Origin: Gammaproteobacteria bacterium
GTDB taxonomy: Bacteria > Pseudomonadota > Gammaproteobacteria > DSM-16500
Direction of reading: 5' to 3'
Length of the DNA stretch: 64,000 bases
Assembly: GCA_013816845.1 (NCBI GenBank)
Contig: JACDDU010000003.1
Location: forward strand, 372,001-436,000
Numbering within the stretch: position 1 is the stretch's first letter; every line of letters starts with the position of its first letter. The translations under genes were made by a program, and so were the position numbers. Under the pieces are notes generated by a model. It saw nothing but the letters and a program-made list of their open reading frames with translations. It ran no database searches and was not told the origin of the DNA. Shown here in pieces: positions 1 to 8,969 of this stretch.

Positions 1-972
1 ACCGATACTCCGATCTGTTTGGGTACCAGGACCATTGCGATTAATTAAAGAATTGTAACCATTAATATTGAGAACGTAAAAGCGATCCATCGTAGCTTGC
101 AAAGCTACCGTAGGAAGATGACCGGCGAATTGTTGCTTTACATTCGTGCGTGCTGCATTGACGTTATACTGAGCAGCAATAATATTCCAATTTTGACATT
201 CAGCAATGTTAACCCATGCTTCCATATTTTGGGGGAAAGGAATAACAAGTGGAAATGCTTCGCTTAAGTAAGCAAGATTGGGATAATAAAGACCGGTAAT
301 AACGCGCAAATTTTCTTTATCATTCGCCAATCGATTTTGAATAGCGATTTCATTGGCTACGGCTGAATCATAAGAAGCTTGCGCAATGTAAACTTCTGTA
401 ATGGTTTTTAAACCCACTTGATATTGTTGGCGAACTTGCGAAAGCTGCGCATGATAAGCTCGTTTGGTTGCGCCCGCAAAACGCAAGTCGTCTTCATCTT
501 TTAAAATAATAAAATACGCATTAGCAACTCGGATCATTAAATCTTGTAACGCGGCATTGAGCGTGGCATCCGCGCCTTTAGAAAAGGATATTTGTTGGGC
601 AATCGCTGCAAATTGTGCAAAGTCAAATACGGTTTGATTCAAGTTTAAAGCAAGTGTGTAAGCCCGAGCAGTATTATTCCGCGGTGTTAAAGGAATGCCT
701 GTGTCACCATCAACCTGGAAAAAAGATCCTGAAAATCCTGTCCGTGTAACAGTAGGATTAAATTGCGCCGAAATATTTGGCAAGATTGCAGCAAAACTAA
801 TGGGTACGCCCGTTTTGGTCACAAGGCGCTGGGAAATGGCTTGCTGAAAAATAGGATCACTTAAAAGAGCTTGCTTATAAACATCCAGTAAATCAGCGGC
901 AAAAACCTCAGCATGCCAAAGAGCACAAAATGAGAAAATAAGGAGACATTTTTTTTTCCAGCTTATCTTCAT
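1..972 (-). CDS. tolC: TolC-family outer-membrane efflux protein (3' end outside window)
   Basis: This is the N-terminal 324 residues of a TolC-like outer-membrane channel; the frame runs open off the left edge. An N-terminal signal peptide (MKISWKKKCLL...AEVFAA) is followed by the typical start of a mature TolC protein (DLLDVYKQALLSDPIF), then long amphipathic helices rich in Ala, Gln and Asn and the repeated helix/strand pattern of outer-membrane efflux proteins (VYIAQASYDSAVANEIAIQNR). Such trimers form the exit duct for type I secretion and RND or ABC drug pumps. No membrane-fusion or pump gene is visible beside it, so the partner is unknown. The start is the ATG just before the signal peptide. 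I read this gene directly from the reverse strand. Family assignment is firm; the specific role (general TolC or a dedicated exporter) is not. Confidence 0.88.
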   Translation of the reverse strand, partial: MKISWKKKCLLIFSFCALWHAEVFAADLLDVYKQALLSDPIFQQAISQRLVTKTGVPISFAAILPNISAQFNPTVTRTGFSGSFFQVDGDTGIPLTPRNNTARAYTLALNLNQTVFDFAQFAAIAQQISFSKGADATLNAALQDLMIRVANAYFIILKDEDDLRFAGATKRAYHAQLSQVRQQYQVGLKTITEVYIAQASYDSAVANEIAIQNRLANDKENLRVITGLYYPNLAYLSEAFPLVIPFPQNMEAWVNIAECQNWNIIAAQYNVNAARTNVKQQFAGHLPTVALQATMDRFYVLNINGYNSLINRNGPGTQTDRSIG

Positions 973-1054
973 AAAGGTAACCGTAATCAAAAGGCGCTTT
1001 TTAAGACCCTAGAAGATACGAGCTTTACAAAATGAAAGCAAGAAGCTTGCCTCA

Positions 1055-1245
1055 TTAGCGCTGGAATGATTTGGTCATAAGTTGCACTGCCTGGTTAAAG
1101 GCTTTAGGGTTTTGAATCCGAGGAGGATCGAATAATACACTACCATCGTTTGCTTCGCGTGCATCGACTTGCACAATATTTTGTGTGAGTAATGCATCAC
1201 TTACCAAGAGGACAGGGGAGACGTGTTGGGGTATGACGGGCCGCT
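1055..1245 (-). pseudogene. Out-of-frame C-terminal continuation of the phospholipase C gene
   Basis: Directly after the phospholipase stop codon the reverse strand stays open in another frame for about 64 codons, reading RPVIPQHVSPVLLVSDALLT, then QNIVQVDAREANDGSVLFD and PPRIQNPKAFNQAVQLM before a stop. It has no start codon or ribosome site of its own and its composition looks coding. The frame is restored by one extra C in the six-C tract at 1250-1255. This points to a one-base deletion in a homopolymer: a real inactivating mutation, phase variation, or a sequencing error. Confidence 0.6.
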
Positions 1246-2031
1246 TTAGGGGGGATGTTTGACCAGGCTCGTATCCTTAAATTGATGCCATAAATCCATT
1301 TGATAAAGGCTAATTTTTTTCGTAATCATTTCTAGCCCACCGACAGGATGCAAAAAGTAATGTTTTGCAGTCCAGGGCATACGAAGTTTAAGGTATGGGT
1401 AAGAAGGTAAAGCAATGAGGCGTTCAGTGAACCCTGCAATCATGAGGGCTGCATTACCCCATTTAATTTGATGGGCCGTAATGCCAGGTTCTTTCATCCT
1501 TTCATAAATGGCTAATAAATCGTGTACGGGAACCCACCAACGGAGCGGTGCAAGTGTCCATAAGTTACGATCAAGATTAAGAAGCAAATCAATTCCTGCA
1601 TCACCATGTCCATGGGCTTGGTTTCTATCATTTTTAAAATCATGTTCAGCAACAATGGGGTAGAAGGTACGATGAATAATTTCATCGGCGACACGGTGCG
1701 ATGCACAACCAAATAAAAAGGCAATTAACCGGGGATTACTTTTGATCGGATTGGGATAAGTATCTTTAATATATTTTGCAAAGGCATCGATAAAAGGGTC
1801 CCAATGCGAAACTTCACCATGAGTTGTTCCTGAGATATAGCCTGAATCGGGATAGTAGGATCCGACTAAATACGCATCAAAATTTTCTAATAATAATTCA
1901 CGTAAGGTGGGGTCAGGTAATTGTTTAACGGCTTCCTGAGACAAATACATATGCGTGATGCCACCGGCAGCATAAACAGAAGACAGACAGGTGAACATAA
2001 AAAAAAGATAAACTATCCATACCTTTTTCAT
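1246..2031 (-). CDS. Secreted zinc-dependent phospholipase C-like protein, frameshifted near its C-terminus
   Basis: Belongs to the zinc-dependent phospholipase C/S1-P1 nuclease-like fold (Zn_dep_PLPC family), enzymes that remove the head group of phospholipids. The start is chosen at the ATG preceded by AGGAG; it gives a clear signal peptide (MKKVWIVYLFFMFTC...VYA). Likely zinc ligands and family motifs are visible: GSYYPDSG (57-64), H71, H76, GCASHRVADEIIH (108-120, His/Asp pair) and AHGHGDAGID (139-148). The reading frame ends after HPP in a run of six C (coding strand) followed directly by TAA. Adding one C would join it to a further 64 coding-looking codons (see the next entry), so the protein was probably about 325 residues. 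The enzyme carries a Sec signal and could be a type II secretion substrate, as are phospholipases C in Legionella; that is inference. Whether the truncated protein is active is unknown. Confidence 0.75.
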   Translation of the reverse strand: MKKVWIVYLFFMFTCLSSVYAAGGITHMYLSQEAVKQLPDPTLRELLLENFDAYLVGSYYPDSGYISGTTHGEVSHWDPFIDAFAKYIKDTYPNPIKSNPRLIAFLFGCASHRVADEIIHRTFYPIVAEHDFKNDRNQAHGHGDAGIDLLLNLDRNLWTLAPLRWWVPVHDLLAIYERMKEPGITAHQIKWGNAALMIAGFTERLIALPSYPYLKLRMPWTAKHYFLHPVGGLEMITKKISLYQMDLWHQFKDTSLVKHPP

Positions 2032-2098
2032 TCGGGAAAACTCCTCTTTCGTCGTATTATACTCATTCAACATCGATCCACAATGAAGGATGCAAGAC

Positions 2099-2518
2099 AT
2101 GATTTGGAAAGTTAAATTCGACTTGAAGGCTTTAAATGATCGTGCGCTCAATACCATGTCTGATTTTTTGGGCATTACTTTTATCGATTTTGGCGATGAT
2201 TTTCTTGTAGCAAAAATGCCTATCAATGAACGCACGCTTCAACCTGCCGGTATCATGCATGGGGGGGCATCTTGTACGCTTGCGGAATCAATTGGTAGCA
2301 CAGGGGCTAATTTAAGCGTGGATCCTACGCAATTTTATTGCGTTGGGCTTGATATTAATATTAATCATATCCGTGCGGTTCAGCATGGCGAAGTCATTGC
2401 GACTACTAAACCTTTTCACCTTGGCAAGAGCACGCAAGTTTGGGCCATTGAAATTAAAAATACTGAAGGAAAATTAGTTTCGGTGAGTCGATTAACGATG
2501 TCAGTCTTGAAAAAATAA
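2099..2518 (+). CDS. Hotdog-fold thioesterase (PaaI/MenI-like)
   Basis: A 139-residue single-domain hotdog-fold protein of the PaaI/YdiI (MenI) group that hydrolyses acyl-CoA thioesters, often aromatic or DHNA-CoA-like. Diagnostic features are LQPAGIMHGGASCTLAESIGS, in which HGG and the following acidic residue form the active-site region, and the later GLDININHIRAV strand. Of two close ATGs the downstream one is preferred because AAGGA lies eight bases before it. It is divergent from the phospholipase gene and converges on pdxA. The substrate cannot be told from sequence; menaquinone synthesis or general acyl-CoA housekeeping are both possible. Confidence 0.8.
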   Translation: MIWKVKFDLKALNDRALNTMSDFLGITFIDFGDDFLVAKMPINERTLQPAGIMHGGASCTLAESIGSTGANLSVDPTQFYCVGLDININHIRAVQHGEVIATTKPFHLGKSTQVWAIEIKNTEGKLVSVSRLTMSVLKK

Positions 2519-2532
2519 ATATTGAAATGATG

Positions 2533-3552
2533 TTAATTAACCATCTTAATCGCCAATCTAATCGCTGCAAGTAAACTTGTTGCATCACAATTTACGGTAC
2601 CCGCAAGATCATAAGCAGTGCCATGATCAACTGATGTGCGAACAAAAGGTAACCCCAACGTTACATTCACCGCATGACCAAAGCTTGCGTATTTCACGAC
2701 GGGTAAAGCTTGATCATGATACATTGCAAGCACCGCATCAAAACGTTCAAGCTGACGCGGGGTAAAAATCGTATCAGCAGAAACAGGGCCAATCAAAGTT
2801 GCAGCGCTTTTTGAAAAAGATTTTAGGGTAGGCGTGATGATTTCAATTTCTTCATTGCCTAAATAGCCCCCTTCACCTGCATGAGGATTCAAACCACATA
2901 CAGCAATTTTGGGATGAGCAAAATGAAATTGTCTTTGTAAACCTTCAATTAAAATGGCAAGAATGGTGCGTAATTTAGTTTGGGTAATAGCATCGCTTAC
3001 TGCTTTTAAGGGCAGGTGGGTCGTCGCAAGCGCTACTAAGAAATCCTTCCTTCCTTCAGAACCTTCCGCAACAAATAACATGACGGTTGCAAGGACCCCA
3101 GTCAACTGCGCAAAGAATTCGGTATGACCAGTAAATGGGATGCCAGCATGATTGATCACTTCTTTATTTACCGGTCCGGTAATGACGCCTTGTGCTCTAT
3201 TCTGCTGACAAAGCGAACTTGCAATCGATAATGTTTCAATGACATAAGCTGCATGGCTAGACGATTTTTTCCCCGGTATAACTTTAGCGTCTAAATGAAC
3301 AGGATAATATTTGAGCGTACCGGCAACTGATGCGGTTGGAGTTGAGTCTAAGTTGCATTCCGTTAAAGTGAGCGGCAATTTAAGTTGCGAACTTCGTGCG
3401 GCCAGCATGACAGGATCTGCAACAACAATGATTTCAGCAGGAAAACTTTCTTGCGCGATACGAATCGTAATATCCGGTCCGATGCCTGCAGGATCGCCCG
3501 GTGTTAATAATAGACGGGGTACAGACCTTTTTGCAGCTTTGTCCTCAGGCAT
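2533..3552 (-). CDS. pdxA: 4-hydroxythreonine-4-phosphate dehydrogenase
   Basis: PdxA oxidises 4-phosphohydroxy-L-threonine with NAD+ in the DXP-dependent route to pyridoxal phosphate; it works as a metal-dependent cytosolic dimer. The 339-residue length fits. Family landmarks are LLLTPGDPAGIGPD near the start, GPVNKEVINHAGIPFTGHTE (substrate and metal site), CGLNPHAGEGGYLGNEE, GPVSADTIF, AMYHDQALPVVKY (metal His) and TSVDHGTAYDLAG near the end. It follows surA on the same strand with a 37-bp gap, as in the enterobacterial lptD-surA-pdxA order, so it is probably co-transcribed. The usual next gene rsmA (ksgA) is not here; the operon ends against the convergent thioesterase gene. Confidence 0.97.
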   Translation of the reverse strand: MPEDKAAKRSVPRLLLTPGDPAGIGPDITIRIAQESFPAEIIVVADPVMLAARSSQLKLPLTLTECNLDSTPTASVAGTLKYYPVHLDAKVIPGKKSSSHAAYVIETLSIASSLCQQNRAQGVITGPVNKEVINHAGIPFTGHTEFFAQLTGVLATVMLFVAEGSEGRKDFLVALATTHLPLKAVSDAITQTKLRTILAILIEGLQRQFHFAHPKIAVCGLNPHAGEGGYLGNEEIEIITPTLKSFSKSAATLIGPVSADTIFTPRQLERFDAVLAMYHDQALPVVKYASFGHAVNVTLGLPFVRTSVDHGTAYDLAGTVNCDATSLLAAIRLAIKMVN

Positions 3553-3589
3553 TGCCCGTCCTTAGATTAAGCGCTCTGATGATTAAGTA

Positions 3590-4555
3590 CTAAGTTTTCA
3601 TGACGATGTAAGCTTGGCTACGCAATTTGGATAACCAGGTTTGCATTGCTTCTTCAAACTTGCGTTGCAGTAATAATTCTTGCGCATCTTTGCGATTCAA
3701 AATAGCTTGACTGCCTTCTTGTTTAATTTCAGCAAGTTGTAAAACATGAAACCCGTTCCCTGTTTCAATTGGAGCGGAAACATCTCTTGCAACCATTTTA
3801 TTAACGACTGAGGCAAATGCGGAAGGTAATTCGGTGAGATGGAGGAAACCTAAGTCTTCACTTTGTACTGCAATGCCTGCAGCTTTTTCGTCCCCGGCAA
3901 TGGTGGATAAAGGTTTACCTTGTTTTAAAGATGCCGCGATTTGCAGAGCATGCGTTTTTGCAAGGTTCCGATCAGGTTCGGTTACATTGTCAGCAAGTGG
4001 AACTAAGATATCAACTATGCGATAAGCTTTGGGGCCAGTGCGTTCGGCTTTTAAAGTCACCATGTATCGATCGACTTCCTTCGGTGTAATAGTTAATCGC
4101 GCCATCAATTCTTGACGTTGAATACGGTTCATCATCATTTGTTCGCGAATTTCATCGCGATAAACATTGCGTGCGATCCCTTCTTGTTTAATTTTCTCAT
4201 ACAAGGTTTCTGAACTCACATGATTTTGTTGGGCAATGTTTTTAATTGCTTCATCTAAATCTTTGTTAGTAATTTTGACGCCGGCTTGCTTAGCAAGTTG
4301 TAATTGCAATTTTTTATTGATGAGTTGTTCGAGTGCTCTTTGGCGAATATTTTGATCTTGAAAAGCTTGCGCATATGCGGCCCCGCCTTGCAACTTCACA
4401 ATATCAAGTGCATGCGAAAGTTCTGATTTTGTGACAACATCCTCATTAACTACAGCTACAATTTTATCTAGCGTTTGTTCTTGGGTAGCGAATGCGCTCA
4501 TACAAGCAAAACAGCAAGCCATACTTATCATTAAATTTTTTATACTTTTTTGCAT
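3590..4555 (-). CDS. surA: Periplasmic chaperone SurA with a single parvulin domain
   Basis: SurA escorts outer-membrane proteins such as LptD across the periplasm to the BAM complex. The sequence shows a signal peptide (MQKSIKNLMISMACCFACMSAFA), the SurA N-terminal chaperone module (LDKIVAVVNEDVVTKSEL...), one parvulin-type peptidyl-prolyl isomerase domain (about residues 173-285, with EDLGFLHLTELPSAFA and GNGFHVLQLAEI) and the C-terminal helix that packs on the N-module. E. coli SurA is about 430 residues with two parvulin domains; this one is 321 with one, so one isomerase domain is absent without loss of frame. The gene abuts lptD (adjacent bases) and precedes pdxA, the classical operon. 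Confidence 0.93.
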   Translation of the reverse strand: MQKSIKNLMISMACCFACMSAFATQEQTLDKIVAVVNEDVVTKSELSHALDIVKLQGGAAYAQAFQDQNIRQRALEQLINKKLQLQLAKQAGVKITNKDLDEAIKNIAQQNHVSSETLYEKIKQEGIARNVYRDEIREQMMMNRIQRQELMARLTITPKEVDRYMVTLKAERTGPKAYRIVDILVPLADNVTEPDRNLAKTHALQIAASLKQGKPLSTIAGDEKAAGIAVQSEDLGFLHLTELPSAFASVVNKMVARDVSAPIETGNGFHVLQLAEIKQEGSQAILNRKDAQELLLQRKFEEAMQTWLSKLRSQAYIVMKT

Positions 4556-7117
4556 TTAAATATCCTGCCCAAATTGAGGATTGTATCCAGAAATGGTGCT
4601 TAACCGAGGTGCATTATCACCGATGTTGCCGATGCCTTTTAGGGAAAACTGGATGTAAAAATCGTTACTGTACTTTGTCGTATTATTTTTATTGGGGTTA
4701 ATGCCTAAAAAGGCACGGGAGGCGACCATCCTTACAGCCCAACAGCATGTGTCATATTGTATCCCATAAAATAAATTCTGCAAATGACGCCGATTAAAGT
4801 CCTGACTCCACAACCCCAGCATCGTAAGATTGTTCAAAAAAGGTGCAGGCCAGGAAAACGAAAAATCCGTTACTTTTAAGTTATTTTGGGATCCAGGGGT
4901 CACGACGCCGGAGAGAACATCCCCATTGAAAGCATAGGTGTAACCCAAGTTGATGATGTGATTATTATCAGTTTGATAATGTAAACCGAGTGTTGCGTTG
5001 TTCAGTTGCTTTGAAATAGGGTTCCATAAAACGTTGGCGCTTGCATTCCAATTCCAGTTGATTGCGTAATTCAGAACGGAGGATAGGGGTGAAAGCCGCC
5101 AATCGTTGCTCGCATTTGAAGGATTGTCCGTACAAGTGTCATCATTACAAAGGGTGACACGACGCTTAGCAAAATAAACAATTTCGCCTATTCCAAAACG
5201 GACTTTTTCTACGCCAGTTAATTGATCAATCAAACGCGTTGTTAAACCCAAGCCTAGTTGGTTCGCATCTCCGATACGATCAATGCCACTGAAACGGTTA
5301 TAATTAAAAATTTGGTCATAGACTAGCGTATTGACGCTTGTGTCAAAAGTCGGGATATTACTTTGCTTATGATAGGGGATATAAGTGTAGTAAATTTGCG
5401 GTTCTAACGTTTGGCGAAACGCAAAGTTTAAGAAAGTTGCTTCACGGTTAAAAGACAATCCTGTGGAAAGATCAAAAATTGGGATAACACGATGAATGTC
5501 GTTGGGTACAGTGCCTTCCGTTTGCTTCAAACTATATTGGGTGAGTGCAAGTTGAAGACGCGGATTGATAAAAAAATAAGGCATGTAATACGGTAAGCTT
5601 ATACCCGGTTGCATATGCAATCGCTGGCCGACAGGGGAAACAGTATCTGTACCCGGCGTTTTTATAAAACTAAAATTGGTAATTTCTGTGTTGATAAAAT
5701 ATTCTAAACCAAAAAGTTGATTTGGATAATTACCATTTAGAACAAGTTGCGGAACGCGTCGGTAGGAATTAAGGACGGGCGAGTTATTGATCGGATGAAG
5801 CGTCTGGTAAGCTTGCAGTCGACCCGTAAAATTCCAATGTTCACTTTTATAAAAAATATCTCCTTCTTGTAATAATTGATTTTGCATAATTTCATTTAAA
5901 TTACTACCAAAGTTGCGTAAGTAGTAATCATCACTTGCATAATTAAAATCAATGTGACTCGACCAATGCTCGTTGTATCGTGCATCATCGCGTAAAAAGA
6001 AGCCGATACGCGTCGGGCTTGCGTTGAGAAGTCGGTTAAGTTCCGCTTGCACGACAGGGTTTGACGATTGAGTATATTGCTCATCCACACTACTCGAACG
6101 TTGAAAAGCCTTAAAGGCTCGATCATTGGGAACAATACTTAGGTTAAGGGTGCCTGCACGCAGCGCTGTAATATAACGGAAATTGTCTGAAATCATGAAG
6201 CCGCGTTTAGCAAGATAGGCCGGCATCAAGGTCATATCATAGTTGGGTGCCATATCCCAATAAAAAGGGGTTAGTAGATAAGGCCCCCATTGGTTCTTCG
6301 TGCCAGGGCGGGGCCATAAAAAACCACTTTTACGCTGCTTATCAATAGAGAAGCTGAAGTAGGGTAAATAAAGCACGGGCACACTCTTAACAAACAATTG
6401 CGCACCCTTAGCAGATCCGCGTCCCGTGTTTTTATCCAATAAAATTGAGTTTGCTTTAATTTGCCAAGCGGGGTTGCGCGGTGGACACGTACTAAAAGTT
6501 GCTTCATTTAGCTCATACACGTTCGGCTTATTTTGGGCAAATTCCTCGGCGTGACCCCAGGCTGTTAAACCTAGAACATGGTGTTCTGTAGGCGGAACCG
6601 GTAACAAATCAGTTTTGGGTAGAAGCGTCGTGCGGTAGATGATATCCATAAGGGATTTAGCTTCAGTCTCAACGGTATATCGCCCCTTTTTACTGATCAC
6701 TAAAGTGTTTTGTTCTCGAAGGTGAACATCGCCAATCATTTCGACGGCACTCAGTTTTTGGGTGATGGGATCGCGATAAACGTAAGCTTTATTAGCCGTC
6801 ATTTGCTGGTCTCGGCGCGTCAGCGTCACTTTCCCTTCTAAAATGGAAGTGCGTTTCGGTGAGAGTAAGCCTTCATCGCCTGTTACTTTGACAGAATGGG
6901 CAGGTCTGGTATGATCGGGAATAAATGCTTCTTCTAAATAATATCCCCCGCAATAATTCTGATTGTTTTGAATCCAGCCTAACTCTTTGGCAATCGCATT
7001 GCGTGCTAAACTTGAAGTTTGGGATTCGTTGGTTTGTGCATAGAGGGATAAGCCCACAGAAAACAAAATAATGAGTAACAGCAAGGAAGCATACTTTAAC
7101 TTTTTTTGACTTAACAT
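4556..7117 (-). CDS. lptD: LPS-assembly outer-membrane protein LptD
   Basis: LptD is the 26-strand beta-barrel that, plugged by LptE, inserts lipopolysaccharide into the outer leaflet. At 853 residues it has an N-terminal hydrophobic signal, an OstA/LptA-like beta-taco domain (about 90-230: EGKVTLTRRDQQMTANKAYVYRD) and a long C-terminal barrel rich in aromatic-ended strands (YLPYFSFSID, FLWPRPG...WGPYLLTPFYW). Cysteines sit where the LptD disulphide network needs them: C56 (NYCGG), a TCPP cysteine near 210 and a CC pair near the C-terminus (YDTCCWAV), so the inter-domain disulphides are probably kept. First gene of a lptD-surA-pdxA operon, divergent from amgK with about 100 bp between them for both promoters. 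Confidence 0.96.
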   Translation of the reverse strand: MLSQKKLKYASLLLLIILFSVGLSLYAQTNESQTSSLARNAIAKELGWIQNNQNYCGGYYLEEAFIPDHTRPAHSVKVTGDEGLLSPKRTSILEGKVTLTRRDQQMTANKAYVYRDPITQKLSAVEMIGDVHLREQNTLVISKKGRYTVETEAKSLMDIIYRTTLLPKTDLLPVPPTEHHVLGLTAWGHAEEFAQNKPNVYELNEATFSTCPPRNPAWQIKANSILLDKNTGRGSAKGAQLFVKSVPVLYLPYFSFSIDKQRKSGFLWPRPGTKNQWGPYLLTPFYWDMAPNYDMTLMPAYLAKRGFMISDNFRYITALRAGTLNLSIVPNDRAFKAFQRSSSVDEQYTQSSNPVVQAELNRLLNASPTRIGFFLRDDARYNEHWSSHIDFNYASDDYYLRNFGSNLNEIMQNQLLQEGDIFYKSEHWNFTGRLQAYQTLHPINNSPVLNSYRRVPQLVLNGNYPNQLFGLEYFINTEITNFSFIKTPGTDTVSPVGQRLHMQPGISLPYYMPYFFINPRLQLALTQYSLKQTEGTVPNDIHRVIPIFDLSTGLSFNREATFLNFAFRQTLEPQIYYTYIPYHKQSNIPTFDTSVNTLVYDQIFNYNRFSGIDRIGDANQLGLGLTTRLIDQLTGVEKVRFGIGEIVYFAKRRVTLCNDDTCTDNPSNASNDWRLSPLSSVLNYAINWNWNASANVLWNPISKQLNNATLGLHYQTDNNHIINLGYTYAFNGDVLSGVVTPGSQNNLKVTDFSFSWPAPFLNNLTMLGLWSQDFNRRHLQNLFYGIQYDTCCWAVRMVASRAFLGINPNKNNTTKYSNDFYIQFSLKGIGNIGDNAPRLSTISGYNPQFGQDI

Positions 7118-7221
7118 TTCACAATCCCAAGTAGTGTCCCTTTGGGTGATAGACGGTTGTATGCTTTATGAATAAAGGTTGCTTATAATTGTTTGGCAAG
7201 TGTAACGAAAAGGATCCCGCA

Positions 7222-8238
7222 ATGGAATCGAATCCCATGCGAAAAGTAGCATTAGAACGCTGGCTACGTGAGCAATGTAAAATACAAAATCCGGTGTTAC
7301 ATCCCCTCACGAGCGATGCAAGTTTTCGTCGATACTATCGCTTGTATGATGCAGACTATTCCTGGATTGCAATGGACGCCCCGTCTCCGCTCGAGTCTTG
7401 TCCATCATTTATTGCACTTGCTAAAACATTACGTAATGTCGGTGTAAATGCACCTTTGATTTATCATCACGATTTATGCCAAGGTTTTTTGCTCTTAAGT
7501 GATTTTGGCGATTTGACTTATTTAAAAGCTTTAAACAGCGCGAATTCCGCCGTACTTTATGACAAAGCTTTGCAAGCACTTTTAATCATGCAGAAAATAA
7601 AAACAGTCGAAAATTTGACGCTTGCGCCTTTTGGCCTTGAACTCATGCAGCAAGAATGGCTTTGGCATAAAGAATGGTTTGCCGAAAAATTACTGGCACT
7701 GGATAAGAAGGTGCTGACGCTAAGCGTTGATCATTGCTTTACGCAAATTGCAGAGCTTGCGACAATGCAACCCCAAGTGTTTATGCATCGCGATTTTCAT
7801 GCCGGGAACCTGATGTGGCTTCCTAAGCAGGAAGTGGGCGTACTTGACTTTCAAGATGCATTTATTGGACCTGTAACCTATGATTTAGTTTCTTTATTAC
7901 GTGATTGTTATATTGATTGGCCCGATTATTTGGTGACCCAATGGGTCCAGTATTTTTACGACCAATTGATTTTAAACCGTACCTTGACCGATGTTAGTTT
8001 TGATGTTTTTTACCGTTGGTTTGATTGGATGGGGATAGAAAGACATTTGAAAGCGCTGTTTACTTTTGCACGTAAATCTATTCGGGATGATCAACATTCG
8101 TATTTAAACTTTATCCCACGAACCCTAAATTATTTAGTTTCAACGACTGCAAAATATAATGAACTTCTACCCTTGCACGATTATGCAAAAACTGCGCAAG
8201 CGGCATTTAACGAAAGGACAAGTGTATGCGCGCAATGA
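7222..8238 (+). CDS. amgK: N-acetylmuramate/N-acetylglucosamine anomeric kinase (AmgK-like phosphotransferase)
   Basis: A 338-residue member of the aminoglycoside-phosphotransferase/choline-kinase fold. The catalytic loop VFMHRDFHAGNLMW and the metal motif VGVLDFQDAFIGPVTYDL are intact. Divergence from lptD and overlap with a MurU-type nucleotidyltransferase is the arrangement known in Pseudomonas, where AmgK phosphorylates MurNAc at C1 for a cell-wall recycling bypass that feeds UDP-MurNAc directly and gives intrinsic fosfomycin tolerance. The chosen ATG has AAAAGGA seven bases upstream; a further upstream ATG lacks this. Function is inferred from family and synteny. Confidence 0.88.
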   Translation: MESNPMRKVALERWLREQCKIQNPVLHPLTSDASFRRYYRLYDADYSWIAMDAPSPLESCPSFIALAKTLRNVGVNAPLIYHHDLCQGFLLLSDFGDLTYLKALNSANSAVLYDKALQALLIMQKIKTVENLTLAPFGLELMQQEWLWHKEWFAEKLLALDKKVLTLSVDHCFTQIAELATMQPQVFMHRDFHAGNLMWLPKQEVGVLDFQDAFIGPVTYDLVSLLRDCYIDWPDYLVTQWVQYFYDQLILNRTLTDVSFDVFYRWFDWMGIERHLKALFTFARKSIRDDQHSYLNFIPRTLNYLVSTTAKYNELLPLHDYAKTAQAAFNERTSVCAQ

Positions 8239-8903
8239 TTTTAGCAGCTGGTTTAGGACGTCGTATGGGTCCTGTGACGCAACATACACCGAAACCGTTA
8301 CTGAAAGTGGGTACGCATTATCTGATTGAATATTCTATTGCAAGTTTGCAACGTGCAGAGATCACAGAAATTGTCATTAATGTGTCACACCATGCAGAGC
8401 AAATTAAAATGCTTATCGGCAATGGAAGTAAGTATGGTGTCGATATTATTTATTCCGAAGAAGCAACCCGCCTTGAAACAGGGGGTGGAATTCTAAAAGC
8501 GTTACCGTTGCTAGGAAAAGATCCTTTTATTGTTTTAAGTGCTGATGTCTTGACGGAATATCCACTCAGTCAGTTACCGAAAGCGCCGAACGGTCTTGCC
8601 CATATTGTCTTAGTGCCCAATCCTCCTTTTCATCCCTTGGGGGATTTTGGTTTGGAGGGGGAATTTGCATCATTGAAAAATTCGCCTTTTTACACCTATG
8701 CTAACATTGGCATTTATCGTCATGAATTATTTGCAGATGTTGAGCCGGGCGTTTTTCCACTGAGCCAATTGCTAATCCCTGCTATCAAGACACGTCACAT
8801 TACAGCGGAACTTTTTACTGGAACTTGGCATAACATTGGCACCCAAGATGATTTAAAAATATTTAATGCTGCAAAAAAATCTAACCTCCTTTCGCTCGTA
8901 TAG
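8226..8903 (+). CDS. murU: N-acetylmuramate-1-phosphate uridylyltransferase
   Basis: A 225-residue sugar-1-phosphate nucleotidyltransferase. The N-terminal nucleotide-binding signature MILAAGLGRRMGPVT followed by KPLLKVG is present, as are ETGGGILKALPLLG and VLSADVL (metal Asp). The C-terminus ends in the short FTGTWHNIGTQDDL strand typical of MurU, without the long C-terminal acyltransferase domain of GlmU. Its start overlaps the end of amgK by 13 bases, which indicates translational coupling. Together the two genes would turn recycled MurNAc into UDP-MurNAc. The other common name in databases is mannose-1-phosphate guanylyltransferase-like, but context favours MurU. Confidence 0.88.
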   Translation: MRAMILAAGLGRRMGPVTQHTPKPLLKVGTHYLIEYSIASLQRAEITEIVINVSHHAEQIKMLIGNGSKYGVDIIYSEEATRLETGGGILKALPLLGKDPFIVLSADVLTEYPLSQLPKAPNGLAHIVLVPNPPFHPLGDFGLEGEFASLKNSPFYTYANIGIYRHELFADVEPGVFPLSQLLIPAIKTRHITAELFTGTWHNIGTQDDLKIFNAAKKSNLLSLV

Positions 8904-8969
8904 TTTTTCTCCGCAACGCTTGCAATTTCGTCTGTCATTTTTTTTATAAATTTTTTAAGGATATTTATT

